NCBI GenBank assembly: GCA_033344895.1
Contig: JAWPMN010000001.1
Span: 2,798,001-2,862,000, forward strand
Reading direction: 5' to 3'
Length of the DNA stretch: 64,000 bases
From: Alphaproteobacteria bacterium
GTDB taxonomy: Bacteria > Pseudomonadota > Alphaproteobacteria > UBA8366 > Aestuariispiraceae
Part shown: positions 44,391 to 53,613 of the stretch, piece after piece
How positions within the stretch are numbered: position 1 is the first letter of the stretch
Layout: each line of letters opens with the position of its first letter
Program-made: the position numbers and the translations under genes
Notes under the pieces: model-generated
What the model was told of the DNA's origin: nothing
Databases searched by the model: none
Seen by the model: the letters and a program-made list of their open reading frames with translations, nothing else

Positions 44391-45611
44391 ATGATGGATC
44401 TGTCCGAAATGCACGGCGGCGACATGGTGCTGCATCACAATGACAAGGCGCAGACCGGAATTCCGTATCCGGCAGGGCTGGGGTCGGTTCTGGATTCCGC
44501 GCTTTGCGACAGCGCGAGGACGGCGATCTCCCAATGGCCCGGCTATGCACCGACGCCACTTGTCGATCTGTCGGAAGCCGCCCGGAGCCTTAATCTGGCA
44601 TCCATTTACTACAAGGATGAGGGACCACGTTTCGGTCTGGGCAGTTTCAAGGCGCTGGGCGGGGCCTATGCGGTGCTGAAGCTGCTGGGGCGGGAGTTGC
44701 GGTCCGAAACCGGTATTCCCTTGCCGGAGGATGAGATCGCCCAGGGGCGTCACGCGGACCGGGCTGCGGGTGTCACTGTCGTCACCGCTACGGATGGAAA
44801 TCACGGCCGGTCGGTGGCCTGGGGTGCGCGGATGTTCGGCGCCGGCTGCAAGATTTACATGCATGCCGGTGTCAGTCCGGGCCGTGCCCGCGCGGTGGAG
44901 GATTTCGGCGCGGAAGTTGTCTGGGTTGACGGGAACTATGATGAATCGGTCCGCCGTGCCGCGCAGGATGCGTCGGCCAACGGCTGGCACATCGTTTCGG
45001 ATACATCCTATGACGGCTACATGGACCTGCCGCGTCATGTCATGGCCGGATATACCGTGATGGTGTCGGAACTTGTCGGACAGATACCGACCGCTGCGCC
45101 GCCCAGCCATGTTTTTCTGCAGGGCGGCGTCGGCGGATTGGCCGGTGCCGTCGCGGCTGGTCTGTGGCAGCACTACGGCGCCGATCGCCCGCGCGTGGTG
45201 GTGGTGGAGCCGGACCGGGCCCCCTGCCTCTATCGCAGCGCCGTCCAGGGTACGCCCGTCGCAATCGACATTGTCGAGGAGACGGTGATGGCGGGCCTGT
45301 CCTGCGGCGAGGTTTCCCTGCTGGCCTGGGAGGTGCTGAAGGCGGGGGCGGATGACTTCATGACGGTATCGGACGATTGGGTCGCCCCGCTGATGCGGGG
45401 GCTGGCGCAGGGCGCGCGCCCGATTGTGGCCGGGGAATCCGCGGTTGCCGGACTGGCCGGATTGGTCGCGGCCTGCAAATCGCCGGATGCGGCGGCGGCG
45501 CTGGGGCTGGACAATTCCGCGCGGGTGCTCGTGATCGGAACGGAAGGGGCCACGGACCCTGAAATCTATGAATCCATCGTCGGACATCCGCCGGCGGAAA
45601 TTGCGGCGTAG
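44391..45611 (+). CDS. Diaminopropionate ammonia-lyase
   Basis: 406 residues, a PLP enzyme of fold type II. It converts 2,3-diaminopropionate to pyruvate and two ammonia. Seen: GYAPTPLVDLSEAARSLNLA, the PLP lysine in FGLGSFKALGGAYAVLKLLG, VVTATDGNHGRSVAWGARMF, SYDGYMDLPRHVMAGYTVM and VFLQGGVGGLAGAVAAGL. The match to the diaminopropionate lyase family (DpaL) is better than to threonine or serine dehydratase. The start follows the previous stop by three bases, indicating an operon. Confidence 0.9.
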   Translation: MMDLSEMHGGDMVLHHNDKAQTGIPYPAGLGSVLDSALCDSARTAISQWPGYAPTPLVDLSEAARSLNLASIYYKDEGPRFGLGSFKALGGAYAVLKLLGRELRSETGIPLPEDEIAQGRHADRAAGVTVVTATDGNHGRSVAWGARMFGAGCKIYMHAGVSPGRARAVEDFGAEVVWVDGNYDESVRRAAQDASANGWHIVSDTSYDGYMDLPRHVMAGYTVMVSELVGQIPTAAPPSHVFLQGGVGGLAGAVAAGLWQHYGADRPRVVVVEPDRAPCLYRSAVQGTPVAIDIVEETVMAGLSCGEVSLLAWEVLKAGADDFMTVSDDWVAPLMRGLAQGARPIVAGESAVAGLAGLVAACKSPDAAAALGLDNSARVLVIGTEGATDPEIYESIVGHPPAEIAA

Positions 45612-45621
45612 GGGAAGCATC

Positions 45622-46806
45622 ATGGCGGATCGGGGGGACGCCGCAAGACCGCGTCGCGGGTTCGAAGTGGCGGAGTTCGAGGGCCGCACGGCACGGGCCC
45701 AGTCGGCGATGCGGGCCGCCGGGATGGATGCGATCCTGCTGACCAACGAACCGGAGGTTCGTTACTTCACTGGCTTCCATACCCAGTTCTGGGAGAGCCC
45801 GACCCGTCCCTGGTTTGTCCTGCTGCCCCTGTCGGGCAAGCCGGTTACGATCATTCCGGAGATCGGACGGGCCGGCATGGAGGCGACCTGGATCGACGAT
45901 ATCCGATGCTGGCCGGCACCGCGCCCGGCCGATGATGGTGTGTCGCTGTTGACCCAGGCCCTGGCGGACCTGCCGCGCCGGTTCGGCCGGCTGGGTGTGC
46001 CCATGGGACACGAAAGCCTGGTTCGCATGCCCCTTGCGGATTTTCTGAAGATTCTTGGCGATCTGGAGGGGCTGGAGCCGGTCGACGCGGCCCCGTTGCT
46101 GCATCGCCTGCGCTTCGTGAAGTCCCCGGCGGAGATCGCGAAAATCCGGCATGTCTGCGAGATCACGTCCGGCGCGTTCGAAGCCCTGCCTGCGCTGATG
46201 CGGACGGGGATGAGCGAACTGGAGATCTGCCGCGCCTTCCGGATCGATCTGCTGCAGCGTGGCGCCGATAACTCGCCCTATCTGATCGCCGGGTCCGGGC
46301 CGGGCGGCTATGACAGTATCATCATGGGGCCGACCGATCGCATTTTGGACGAAGGCGATGTGCTGATCATCGATACCGGCACCACTTATGACGGCTACTT
46401 CTGCGATTTCGACCGGAATTTCGCCTTTCAGCGCGCGGAGGAAGACCTGCAGCGCGCCTATCGCACCGTTTACGAGGCGACGGAAGCCGGGTTCCGGGCG
46501 GCCCGTCCCGGGGCGACCACCAGCGATGTCTGGTCCGCCATGTGGCAGGTCATGGAACGTGGCGGCGCATTGGGCAATTCTGTCGGGCGCCTGGGGCATG
46601 GACTGGGCATGGAACTGACCGAATGGCCGTCCAATACACCGGACGACGGCACGCTGCTGGAACCGGGCGCCGTCCTGACCCTGGAACCGGGCATGGAATT
46701 CGCGCCGGGCCGCCAGATGGTGCACGAGGAGAATATCGTGGTGACAGAGGACGGGGCGGAATGGCTGACCCGTCGTGCCGCGTCCGAAATTCCGGTCGTG
46801 GATTGA
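45622..46806 (+). CDS. M24 (Xaa-Pro-type) metallohydrolase, ectoine hydrolase-like context
   Basis: 394 residues from ATG 45622, preceded by GGGGAAG. A creatinase/aminopeptidase-fold hydrolase. All five metal ligands are visible: the two Asp in IDTGTTYDGYFCDFDR, His in LGHGLGMELTEWPS, Glu in LTLEPGMEFAPG and Glu in VHEENIVVTEDG. The N-terminal creatinase domain has LLTNEPEVRYFTGFHTQF. In this context (AsnC regulator, EutA-like gene) it may be a DoeA/EutD-type cyclic-amidine hydrolase rather than a peptidase, but the sequence alone does not decide. Confidence 0.82.
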   Translation: MADRGDAARPRRGFEVAEFEGRTARAQSAMRAAGMDAILLTNEPEVRYFTGFHTQFWESPTRPWFVLLPLSGKPVTIIPEIGRAGMEATWIDDIRCWPAPRPADDGVSLLTQALADLPRRFGRLGVPMGHESLVRMPLADFLKILGDLEGLEPVDAAPLLHRLRFVKSPAEIAKIRHVCEITSGAFEALPALMRTGMSELEICRAFRIDLLQRGADNSPYLIAGSGPGGYDSIIMGPTDRILDEGDVLIIDTGTTYDGYFCDFDRNFAFQRAEEDLQRAYRTVYEATEAGFRAARPGATTSDVWSAMWQVMERGGALGNSVGRLGHGLGMELTEWPSNTPDDGTLLEPGAVLTLEPGMEFAPGRQMVHEENIVVTEDGAEWLTRRAASEIPVVD

Positions 46807-46816
46807 AGGGGGCGAA

Positions 46817-47566
46817 ATGCGATACGACGACCTGACATTCGACTATGAGCTGGAGACGATCGATCCCCTCGGCCGGATCGGTGTCATCACCCTGGCGACA
46901 GATTTCAACATCGAAAGCGATCTGCGCCGGATTGTGCCCCAAGGTGTCGAGATTCTGACCAACCGGGTTCTGAACGCCAATCCGGTGACTCTCGAGAGCC
47001 TGCGTGCGATGGGCCCCGATATTGCCCGGGCGGCCGCCGGTATTCTGCCGAATGTCGGCGTCGATGCGATGATCTACGCCTGCACGTCGGGTACGGCGGC
47101 AATCGGCGAAAAGATTGTCGCGGATGCGATCCGGTCGGTCTGGCCCGACGTCCCGGTGACCAATCCGCTGCGCGCCGCCTGTGAGGCATTCAAGGCATTG
47201 GAGGCGAGGCGGCTGTCGATCCTGACGCCCTATATCCGCGAAGTGAACGCGACCCTGGTCACAGAAATCGAGGCACGGGGGTATGAGGTCCTGAATGTCG
47301 GAGGCTTCAACATCGACAGTGACTTTGACGCGACGCGGATTCCGCCATCCGCAATTGCCGCGGCTGCCCATCGGATTCTCGATCCGTCAGCGGACGCCCT
47401 GTTCATCTCCTGCACGGCACTGCGAGCGGCCGAGGTGGTTGCAGAACTGGAGGCCGCGTTGAACCTCCCTGTGGTGTGCAGCAATCAGGCGCTGGCCTGG
47501 CACAGTCTGAGGCTGACTGGCTGTTCTGTACGGCCGAGTGGTTTCGGCCGGCTGTTCGACGTGTAG
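46817..47566 (+). CDS. EutA-like Asp/Glu-racemase-family enzyme
   Basis: 249 residues from ATG 46817, preceded by GAAGGGGGCG. The arylmalonate-decarboxylase/maleate-isomerase/EutA group of the Asp/Glu racemase superfamily. Seen: LGRIGVITLATDFNIESDLR, and two catalytic-type cysteines in MIYACTSGTAAIGEKI and LFISCTALRAAEVVAELEAA. Having both cysteines argues against the one-cysteine decarboxylases and for racemase, isomerase or EutA. EutA participates in hydroxyectoine breakdown. It is the last gene of the operon. Confidence 0.82.
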   Translation: MRYDDLTFDYELETIDPLGRIGVITLATDFNIESDLRRIVPQGVEILTNRVLNANPVTLESLRAMGPDIARAAAGILPNVGVDAMIYACTSGTAAIGEKIVADAIRSVWPDVPVTNPLRAACEAFKALEARRLSILTPYIREVNATLVTEIEARGYEVLNVGGFNIDSDFDATRIPPSAIAAAAHRILDPSADALFISCTALRAAEVVAELEAALNLPVVCSNQALAWHSLRLTGCSVRPSGFGRLFDV

Positions 47567-47578
47567 CTGCGGGGCGCT

Positions 47579-47911
47579 TCAGGACGGCTGTGCCGGCCCC
47601 TGCGCCGTGTCTTCCGGAAGCACCAGCTCCCAGTCCTCGCCGGCGGCAAGCAGGCAGGTTATCCCTTCGGTGTTGGTGTGGACAAAGGTCCATGTTCCTT
47701 CCGGAGAGACGAACAGTTCGACCAGAGATCCTCCGCTGGTCATGCCGATGGCCGACTGGCGCTCCTGATACCGGGCAGAAAGTCGTGTGATGATCGCATC
47801 ACGGGGACCGCAGACTTGTGGCCCACCCTGAGCGGCAGCCCTTTGAGGTGCCGCGGTAATACCTGCCGCCAGCGCAACGACAATACCGAAACCGATAACT
47901 GTTCGAAGCAT
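47579..47911 (-). CDS. Small exported protein, unknown function
   Basis: 110 residues with a signal peptide (MLRTVIGFGIVVALAAGITA, then PQRAAAQ). The mature part has two cysteines (PQVCGPRDAI and GITCLLAAGE), and a segment SLVELFVSPEGTWTFVHTNT that looks like beta structure. It starts with AGGAGA upstream and converges with the eutA-like gene. No family is recognised. Confidence 0.68.
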   Translation of the reverse strand: MLRTVIGFGIVVALAAGITAAPQRAAAQGGPQVCGPRDAIITRLSARYQERQSAIGMTSGGSLVELFVSPEGTWTFVHTNTEGITCLLAAGEDWELVLPEDTAQGPAQPS

Positions 47912-48138
47912 GATGTTCTCCTTAGTCCGAACATAAGGTTACAGTATCGTGACGTATTCATCTATGAATTGGGAAACATCTAACATGATTGTTTTGTTAC
48001 TGTAATGTGACAGAAGCCTAGAAATTCTGCCGCGACGACAAGAGTCCATATTGCGCAAGAACCGGAATGAAGTCCGGTCCGGAATGTTCGAATGTCCGTT
48101 CCCATTCGCCAGCATTCGAACGACACCGGGACCGGATC

Positions 48139-48777
48139 ATGATCACGCTTTATGACTATCTGCCGTCTCAGAACGCCTACAAGGTGCGTTTGCTCCTGAA
48201 CCAGCTACGGCAGCCCTATCGAACAGAGATCATCAGCATTTTCGAAGGTGAGGGGCAGAAGGAAGCCTTTCTGCGGGCCAATCCGATGGGCGCCGTGCCC
48301 GCCATTCAACTGGAAGACGGCAGCTTCATTGCGGAATCAAATGCCATTCTTACATTCCTGGCCGATGGCAGCCGGTTCCTGCCCGACGACCCCGCGATGC
48401 GCGGGTGGGTCATGCAGTGGCTGTTCTTTGAGGCCGACTATGTGCAGAACGGCATCGCGTCGCTGCGCTACTGGACTTTGACCGGCAAACTGGCGAGTCT
48501 GGGAGCGGAACTGGTCGATCAACGGCGCGGCACGGCCCTGCGGACGCTGGGCGTGCTCGAACGGGAACTGGCGGGGCGGTCGTTTCTGGCGGGGGCGGAC
48601 TACACGATCGCGGATATCGCCGTCTTCGCCTACGTCCACCGGACGGACGAGGCCGGACTGCCACTCGCCGAGTATGGAAATGTCGTCGCCTGGATTCGTC
48701 GAGTGATGGACCAACCCGGTTACGTTGCCAAGGTGTACCCCTACAGTATCGATCCGCATTCCCGGGGCGAGCTCTGA
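48139..48777 (+). CDS. Glutathione S-transferase
   Basis: 212 residues from ATG 48139. Seen: the thioredoxin-fold N-terminus (MITLYDYLPSQNAYKVRLLL), NPMGAVPAIQLEDGSFIAES with the cis-Pro GSH-binding motif, and FLAGADYTIADIAVFAYVHR with the N-capping box Asp. Cytosolic detoxification or conjugation; class and substrate unassigned. The AT-rich gap 47912-48138 upstream shows no other gene. Confidence 0.88.
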   Translation: MITLYDYLPSQNAYKVRLLLNQLRQPYRTEIISIFEGEGQKEAFLRANPMGAVPAIQLEDGSFIAESNAILTFLADGSRFLPDDPAMRGWVMQWLFFEADYVQNGIASLRYWTLTGKLASLGAELVDQRRGTALRTLGVLERELAGRSFLAGADYTIADIAVFAYVHRTDEAGLPLAEYGNVVAWIRRVMDQPGYVAKVYPYSIDPHSRGEL

Positions 48778-48954
48778 TATCGGGACCCATCACGGAGTAA
48801 GCTCGGGAGTGCCGATATTGGGCACTCCGGCAACCAAACCGGGCCCTGAACGTTTCTGACGTGAACCACTTGCCATTTTCCCTGGCCTAACCTCGGCCCG
48901 AACGCGCTGAAAGCGCGAAGGCTGCCGGTCGGCCGGACCGAAGGGGGTTACGTC

Positions 48955-50787
48955 ATGAAACTGCGCCGAATTGTGATTCCACTGTCGACATTGCTGGTCG
49001 CCGGGGCGGCCGCGCCGATCATCGCGCATACGCGGGCGGAAATAGCCCATGCTGAGAAGGTCTCGGCAGAGCGGGATCTTGTCGCCTCGGTCTCCGATAC
49101 GGATGCCGGGGCCGCTCCGGAACAGACGCGTCCGCTCATTCCACCGCCTGCTGACTCCTTGCTGGGCGAACCGCTCGACGGAAAACTGGCGGCTGAAATC
49201 GAAGATACGCTGACAAGCGGTTTTCTGCGCCAAGAACTCGGCGGAGACGTGGCGCCGGGCGCCATTGATGCCGCAAGGGCCGTTTACGCCCGCCAGCTCT
49301 TCGAGCCTGTCTGGAATCGCGACGGAGCAGAAGCGCTCGCCGATTTCGGGGCGCAGCTTTTCGATTACGGCGTTGCCCCGGAGGAGACCCTGGAGCGGGA
49401 TATCGACGCGCTGATCGCCGACCGTTTCGAGGGAGACAAGGCGGCACGGGCAAGGGCCGACATTTTGATGACCTCAGCATTTCTGCGCATGCTTGGTGCG
49501 ATTAGCGGCGGCCTGATGGATGAAGGGGAAGTCATCCGGGTCGATGAATCCAGCCCTGCGATCGCGGCGCTTCCCGCCGCAATCAAGAGTGCCGGGAAAG
49601 GCGACCTTGAAAGCCAGATTCAGCAGTTCGAGCCCGATCATCCGCAATATCGGGGGCTGCGACGGGTGCTGCAGGACTATCGGGAAATTCTGCATGACGG
49701 CGGCTGGCGGGCGATCCCGTCGGGCGGGCTGATCCGCCCCGGGGACAGCGACCCGCGCGTACCGCTGCTTCGGGATCGACTGACGCGAGAAGGCTATGAC
49801 GTCGCTAAGCCTTCGCCGGAACTGAGCCAGCCGGCGCCGGAGGCACTGTACGACGACAGGCTGGTTGCGGCGGTTGAGCGGTTCCAGAAGCGTCACGGTC
49901 TGGAGGTGGACGGTGTGATTGGCCCCCGGACGCTGGATGCGATGAATGAGAGTGTGTCATCGAAAATCGACCGTATTGCCGATGCGATGTATCGCTGGCG
50001 CAAGCAGGGCGACATGGGCGCCCGGTACATCTGGGCCAATATTCCGTCCTTCACGGCCGAAGGCTGGAGCGACGGTGTGAAGGAGATTTCCTCCAAGACG
50101 GTTGTCGGGCGCCGCGGGCGCGAGACCCCGGTCTTCTCGGATGAGGTCGAATACATCGTGGCCAACCCGAAATGGTATGTGCCGGTCAGCATCGCCCGCC
50201 GCGACAAGCGGCCGAAACTGAGCGAGGATCCGTCCTACGCGCTGCGCAAGGGATACCGGGTCTATGAACGTGCCTCTGGGGTTGAGGTGTCTGCCGCCCA
50301 GGTCGACTGGAGCGATCCGGAGTCTGTCAAACGGTACCGTTTGGTGCAGCAACCAGGTGAAGACAACGCGCTGGGCGCATTGAAGATCATCTTTCCGAAC
50401 CAGTATTCCGTCTATCTTCACGATACCCCCAGCCGTTCCCTGTTCGACGAGGCGAGTCGCGCGTTCAGTTCCGGATGCGTGCGTCTGGAGCGACCGGTTG
50501 AGATGGCCCGCTGGGTCGCCGGAAAGAGCGGTGAGGATCTGGCGGATCGTATTGATGACGCGCTGAAGGACGTCGAACAGGACAAACATATCCCGTTGCG
50601 GAAATCTGTTCAGATCCACATCACCTACATGACGGTCACTGTGGACGATACCGGGGCGCCTTATTTCTGGCGGGATATTTACGGCCGCCACGACGGTATC
50701 ATATATGCTGAGCAGTATGCTCCGATGCGCGATGTCGCCGAATCGGAAACCGAGACAACGAATTCGGACATGACCGCCCGCCGATGA
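48955..50787 (+). CDS. L,D-transpeptidase (YcbB/LdtD type)
   Basis: 610 residues. An exported peptidoglycan cross-linking enzyme forming 3-3 links. Seen: an N-terminal hydrophobic signal or anchor (MKLRRIVIPLSTLLVAGAAA), a helical linker, a peptidoglycan-binding domain (LVAAVERFQKRHGLEVDGVI), and a YkuD catalytic domain with YLHDTPSRSLFDEASRAFSS then GCVRLERP (the H...S-x-GC-x-R core). Its stop overlaps the DUF882 gene start (ATGA), a pairing that mirrors ycbB-ycbK in other proteobacteria. Confidence 0.92.
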   Translation: MKLRRIVIPLSTLLVAGAAAPIIAHTRAEIAHAEKVSAERDLVASVSDTDAGAAPEQTRPLIPPPADSLLGEPLDGKLAAEIEDTLTSGFLRQELGGDVAPGAIDAARAVYARQLFEPVWNRDGAEALADFGAQLFDYGVAPEETLERDIDALIADRFEGDKAARARADILMTSAFLRMLGAISGGLMDEGEVIRVDESSPAIAALPAAIKSAGKGDLESQIQQFEPDHPQYRGLRRVLQDYREILHDGGWRAIPSGGLIRPGDSDPRVPLLRDRLTREGYDVAKPSPELSQPAPEALYDDRLVAAVERFQKRHGLEVDGVIGPRTLDAMNESVSSKIDRIADAMYRWRKQGDMGARYIWANIPSFTAEGWSDGVKEISSKTVVGRRGRETPVFSDEVEYIVANPKWYVPVSIARRDKRPKLSEDPSYALRKGYRVYERASGVEVSAAQVDWSDPESVKRYRLVQQPGEDNALGALKIIFPNQYSVYLHDTPSRSLFDEASRAFSSGCVRLERPVEMARWVAGKSGEDLADRIDDALKDVEQDKHIPLRKSVQIHITYMTVTVDDTGAPYFWRDIYGRHDGIIYAEQYAPMRDVAESETETTNSDMTARR

Positions 50788-51686
50788 GCAAAAATTTGAT
50801 TGGCCTGTTGGCCGCAGGATTGACGCTTGCGCTCGCCTTCGTAGTCCCCGTCGCATCGGTAGCGGCCGCCGAACCCGCGATTTCCCTGAATGGGAAGGCA
50901 ATCCCCTATTCCATCTGGCACCGACTTGTGATGCCGGGGGAAACGCTACGCCTGAAGCTGCCGGAAGGATATTCCGCCGAGGTGAACGGCGAGGCCGTAT
51001 GGTGGTCCAGTTGGACCGCCCCCGACACGGCGGGCAATCGAACGATGAAGATCTTCGATGCCGAGGACCGGGAGGTCGCGCAGATTACCCTCTTCATCCT
51101 GAAACCGACGAAGGAGATCGATGATCGGGGCTATCTGGAGGGGTACCGGATCGGGCACTACCCCCGGAACACGCCGAAGGGGCTGATCCGGCTGGATCGG
51201 GAAGACATGCATCTGCCCATCTCGCCAACGCTGACCATCGGGCAGTTCATCTGCAAACAGCAGATGTCCCATTATCCAAAATTCCTGCTGGTTTCCGAAC
51301 CGAACATCCTGCGCCTGGAAGCGCTGCTGACGGAACTGCGCAAGGAGGGCATCACGGATGCGGAGCAGTTCTTCGTCATGAGCGGATACCGGACGCCGTT
51401 CTACAACACCGCGATTGGCTCAGCGCGGCTGTCCCGCCACATGTTCGGCGATGCCAGCGACATCTATATCGACGTCGCGCCGCGCGACGGGGTGATGGAC
51501 GACCTGAACGGGGACAATCGGATCGACAAGCGGGACGCCGATTTCCTTTACGATTTCGCAGCCGAACTCTTCTCGCGCCGTACGGATCTACCCCGCGGCG
51601 GATTGGGCGCCTATCGTGCGAATGCCTTCCATGGTCCGTTCCTGCACATTGACGGGCGCGGCAAGCGTGCGCGCTGGGGCCGGTAG
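50784..51686 (+). CDS. DUF882/YcbK-type M15 peptidase-like exported protein
   Basis: 300 residues with a signal peptide (LLAAGLTLALAFVVPVASVA). The catalytic domain has SGYRTPFYNTAIGSARLSRH, GDASDIYIDV (the S-x-H-x-x-G-x-A-x-D zinc core) and HGPFLHIDGRGK. A zinc D-Ala-D-Ala-type peptidase fold acting on peptidoglycan is expected. Coupled to the L,D-transpeptidase gene. Compared with YcbK of about 180 residues, this has an extra 130-residue N-terminal domain (about 30-160) of unknown function. Confidence 0.88.
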   Translation: MSKNLIGLLAAGLTLALAFVVPVASVAAAEPAISLNGKAIPYSIWHRLVMPGETLRLKLPEGYSAEVNGEAVWWSSWTAPDTAGNRTMKIFDAEDREVAQITLFILKPTKEIDDRGYLEGYRIGHYPRNTPKGLIRLDREDMHLPISPTLTIGQFICKQQMSHYPKFLLVSEPNILRLEALLTELRKEGITDAEQFFVMSGYRTPFYNTAIGSARLSRHMFGDASDIYIDVAPRDGVMDDLNGDNRIDKRDADFLYDFAAELFSRRTDLPRGGLGAYRANAFHGPFLHIDGRGKRARWGR

Positions 51687-51706
51687 GACTTTCGGAACCA
51701 AAGAAA

Positions 51707-51737
51707 AAGCCGCCCCGGCACATCACCGGGGCGGCTT
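51707..51737. terminator. Bidirectional intrinsic terminator
   Basis: AAGCCGCCCCGG (51707-51718) and CCGGGGCGGCTT (51726-51737) make a perfect twelve-base stem with a seven-base loop. On the minus strand a TTTTCTTT tract follows, ending the pnt operon. On the plus strand it follows the DUF882 gene with a weaker tail. Confidence 0.85.
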
Positions 51738-51771
51738 GAATTTGGGATGAGGCGGCTTGTGAACCCGCCGT

Positions 51772-53160
51772 CTAGTCCTTGAGGCTCTTGACGATTTTCT
51801 CGACCATCTGCTTGGCATCGCCGAACAGCATGGTCGTGTTGTCCCTGAAGAACAGCTCGTTCTGGACACCGGCATAGCCCGATGCCATGGACCGCTTCAG
51901 GAACAGGACCTGTCCGGCATCCTCCACGTTGAGGATGGGCATGCCGTAGATCGGCGAGGTCTTGTCCGTCTTCGCCGCCGGGTTGGTCACGTCGTTTGCG
52001 CCGATGACGAAGGCTACGTCGGTGGAAGCGAAATCGTTGTTGATCTCCTCCAGTTCGAACACTTCGTCATAGGGCACGTCGGCCTCGGCCAGCAGCACGT
52101 TCATATGGCCGGGCATGCGGCCCGCGACCGGGTGAATGGCATACTTTACCTCGACGCCTTCCGCCTTCAGCAGGTCGGCCATTTCCCGAAGCGCATGCTG
52201 CGCCTGGGCGACGGCCATGCCATAGCCCGGGACGATGATGACACTGTCGGCATTTTTCATCATGAAGCCGGCATCTTCCGGGCCGCCGGACTTGACCGGA
52301 CGGTCGTCGTCACCGCCGGCAGCGGCGGCCGTGGTTTCGCCGCCGAAGCCACCCAGGATCACGTTGATGATCGACCGGTTCATCCCCTTGCACATGATGT
52401 AGCTCAGGATCGCGCCCGACGCGCCGACCAGGGCCCCGGTCACGATCAGGGCCGTATTCCCCAGCGTGAAGCCGATGCCCGCCGCCGCCCAGCCGGAATA
52501 GCTGTTCAGCATGGAGACGACGACCGGCATGTCGGCGCCGCCGATCGGCACGATCAGAAGGATGCCGATGACGAAGCTCAGCAGTACGATGGCCCAGAAC
52601 AGCCAGGCTTCCTGCGTTACGCAGAATCCGGCGACCAGAGCGACCAGCAGGATGCCCAGCCCCGCATTCAGCGGATGCTGACCGGCAAAGATCAGCGGTT
52701 TCGAACTGATCACGCCCTGCAGTTTGCCGAAGGCGATGATCGACCCGGTGAAGGTGACGGCCCCGATGGCCGTGCCCAGGGACATCTCGATCAGCGAGGC
52801 CACGGCGATGTCGCCCGCGGTACCGATATTGTAGGCTTCCGGCGCATAGAAGGCGGCACCCGCCACGAAGACGGCGGCCAGGCCGACCAGGCTGTGGAAG
52901 GCGGCGACCAGTTGAGGCAACGCCGTCATTTCGATCTTCCGGGCAATGACCGTCCCGATCGTGCCACCGATCAGAATCCCCAGAATGATCCATTCGTAGG
53001 ACAACACCGACGGCATCGCCAGTGTGGTGACGACCGCGATGGCCATCCCCACCATGCCGAAGCGATTGCCGTTTCGTGCGGTTTCAGGGTGACTCAGCCC
53101 CCGCAGTGCCAAGATGAAACACACTGCGGCAACGAGATATGCGTAACCGGCCCATTCCAT
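51772..53160 (-). CDS. pntB: NAD(P) transhydrogenase beta subunit
   Basis: 462 residues. The membrane and NADP(H)-binding subunit of the proton-translocating transhydrogenase. Nine or so helices (AYLVAAVCFILALRGLSHPE onward) precede the NADP-binding domain (VIIVPGYGMAVAQAQHALRE, FVIGANDVTNPAAKTD, YAGVQNELFFRDNTTMLFGD). Third gene of the operon, 24 bases after pntAB. Confidence 0.96.
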   Translation of the reverse strand: MEWAGYAYLVAAVCFILALRGLSHPETARNGNRFGMVGMAIAVVTTLAMPSVLSYEWIILGILIGGTIGTVIARKIEMTALPQLVAAFHSLVGLAAVFVAGAAFYAPEAYNIGTAGDIAVASLIEMSLGTAIGAVTFTGSIIAFGKLQGVISSKPLIFAGQHPLNAGLGILLVALVAGFCVTQEAWLFWAIVLLSFVIGILLIVPIGGADMPVVVSMLNSYSGWAAAGIGFTLGNTALIVTGALVGASGAILSYIMCKGMNRSIINVILGGFGGETTAAAAGGDDDRPVKSGGPEDAGFMMKNADSVIIVPGYGMAVAQAQHALREMADLLKAEGVEVKYAIHPVAGRMPGHMNVLLAEADVPYDEVFELEEINNDFASTDVAFVIGANDVTNPAAKTDKTSPIYGMPILNVEDAGQVLFLKRSMASGYAGVQNELFFRDNTTMLFGDAKQMVEKIVKSLKD

Positions 53161-53184
53161 TGTCGGTCTCCTTTCCCGCCGCGC

Positions 53185-53610
53185 TTAGCGCTGTTTCTTC
53201 TTGAACATCGACAGCATCCGGTTCGTCACCACGAAGCCGCCGAAGATGTTGACGCTGGCCAGGACCACGGCAATGAAGCCGAAAACCTTGGACAGGTTCA
53301 GGTCCGTCGGGCCCGCTGCAATCAGCGCGCCGACGATAATGACCGACGAGATGGCGTTGGTAACGCCCATCAGCGGCGAATGCAGCGCCGGCGTGACCGA
53401 CCAGACGACGTAGTAGCCGACGACGCAGGCTAGGACGAAGGCCGTGAAGAGGTGCAGGAACGGCGTGCCGGTGGCCGCTTCGGCCGCGGCGACGGCGCCG
53501 GTCGGGTCCATGGCGGCAACCTTGTCGGAAAGGGCGGCGGCCTGATCGGCAAGCGCCTGCGCCTGTTCCTTGAGGGTGGCCGCGGTATCGCTAAGGGTCT
53601 GTTGATCCAT
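53185..53610 (-). CDS. pntAB: NAD(P) transhydrogenase alpha subunit part 2
   Basis: 141 residues with three or four helices ([60 protein letters not shown]). It is the membrane part of the alpha subunit, encoded separately as in alphaproteobacteria such as Rhodospirillum rubrum. A polar 45-residue helical N-terminus ([20 protein letters not shown]) precedes the membrane part. Three bases separate it from pntAA. Confidence 0.95.
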   Translation of the reverse strand: MDQQTLSDTAATLKEQAQALADQAAALSDKVAAMDPTGAVAAAEAATGTPFLHLFTAFVLACVVGYYVVWSVTPALHSPLMGVTNAISSVIIVGALIAAGPTDLNLSKVFGFIAVVLASVNIFGGFVVTNRMLSMFKKKQR

Positions 53611-53613
53611 CGA

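Noticed and set aside
43200-45746. An 848-codon open frame opposite the amidohydrolase and ammonia-lyase genes
   Set aside because: The plus-strand frames carry full catalytic motifs (HACGHDGH, SFKALGGAYAV), while this one has none; it is a shadow.
48806-48828. GGAGTGCC/GGCACTCC hairpin after the GST gene as a terminator
   Set aside because: The stem is perfect, but no U-tract follows on the plus strand, so I do not list it as an intrinsic terminator.
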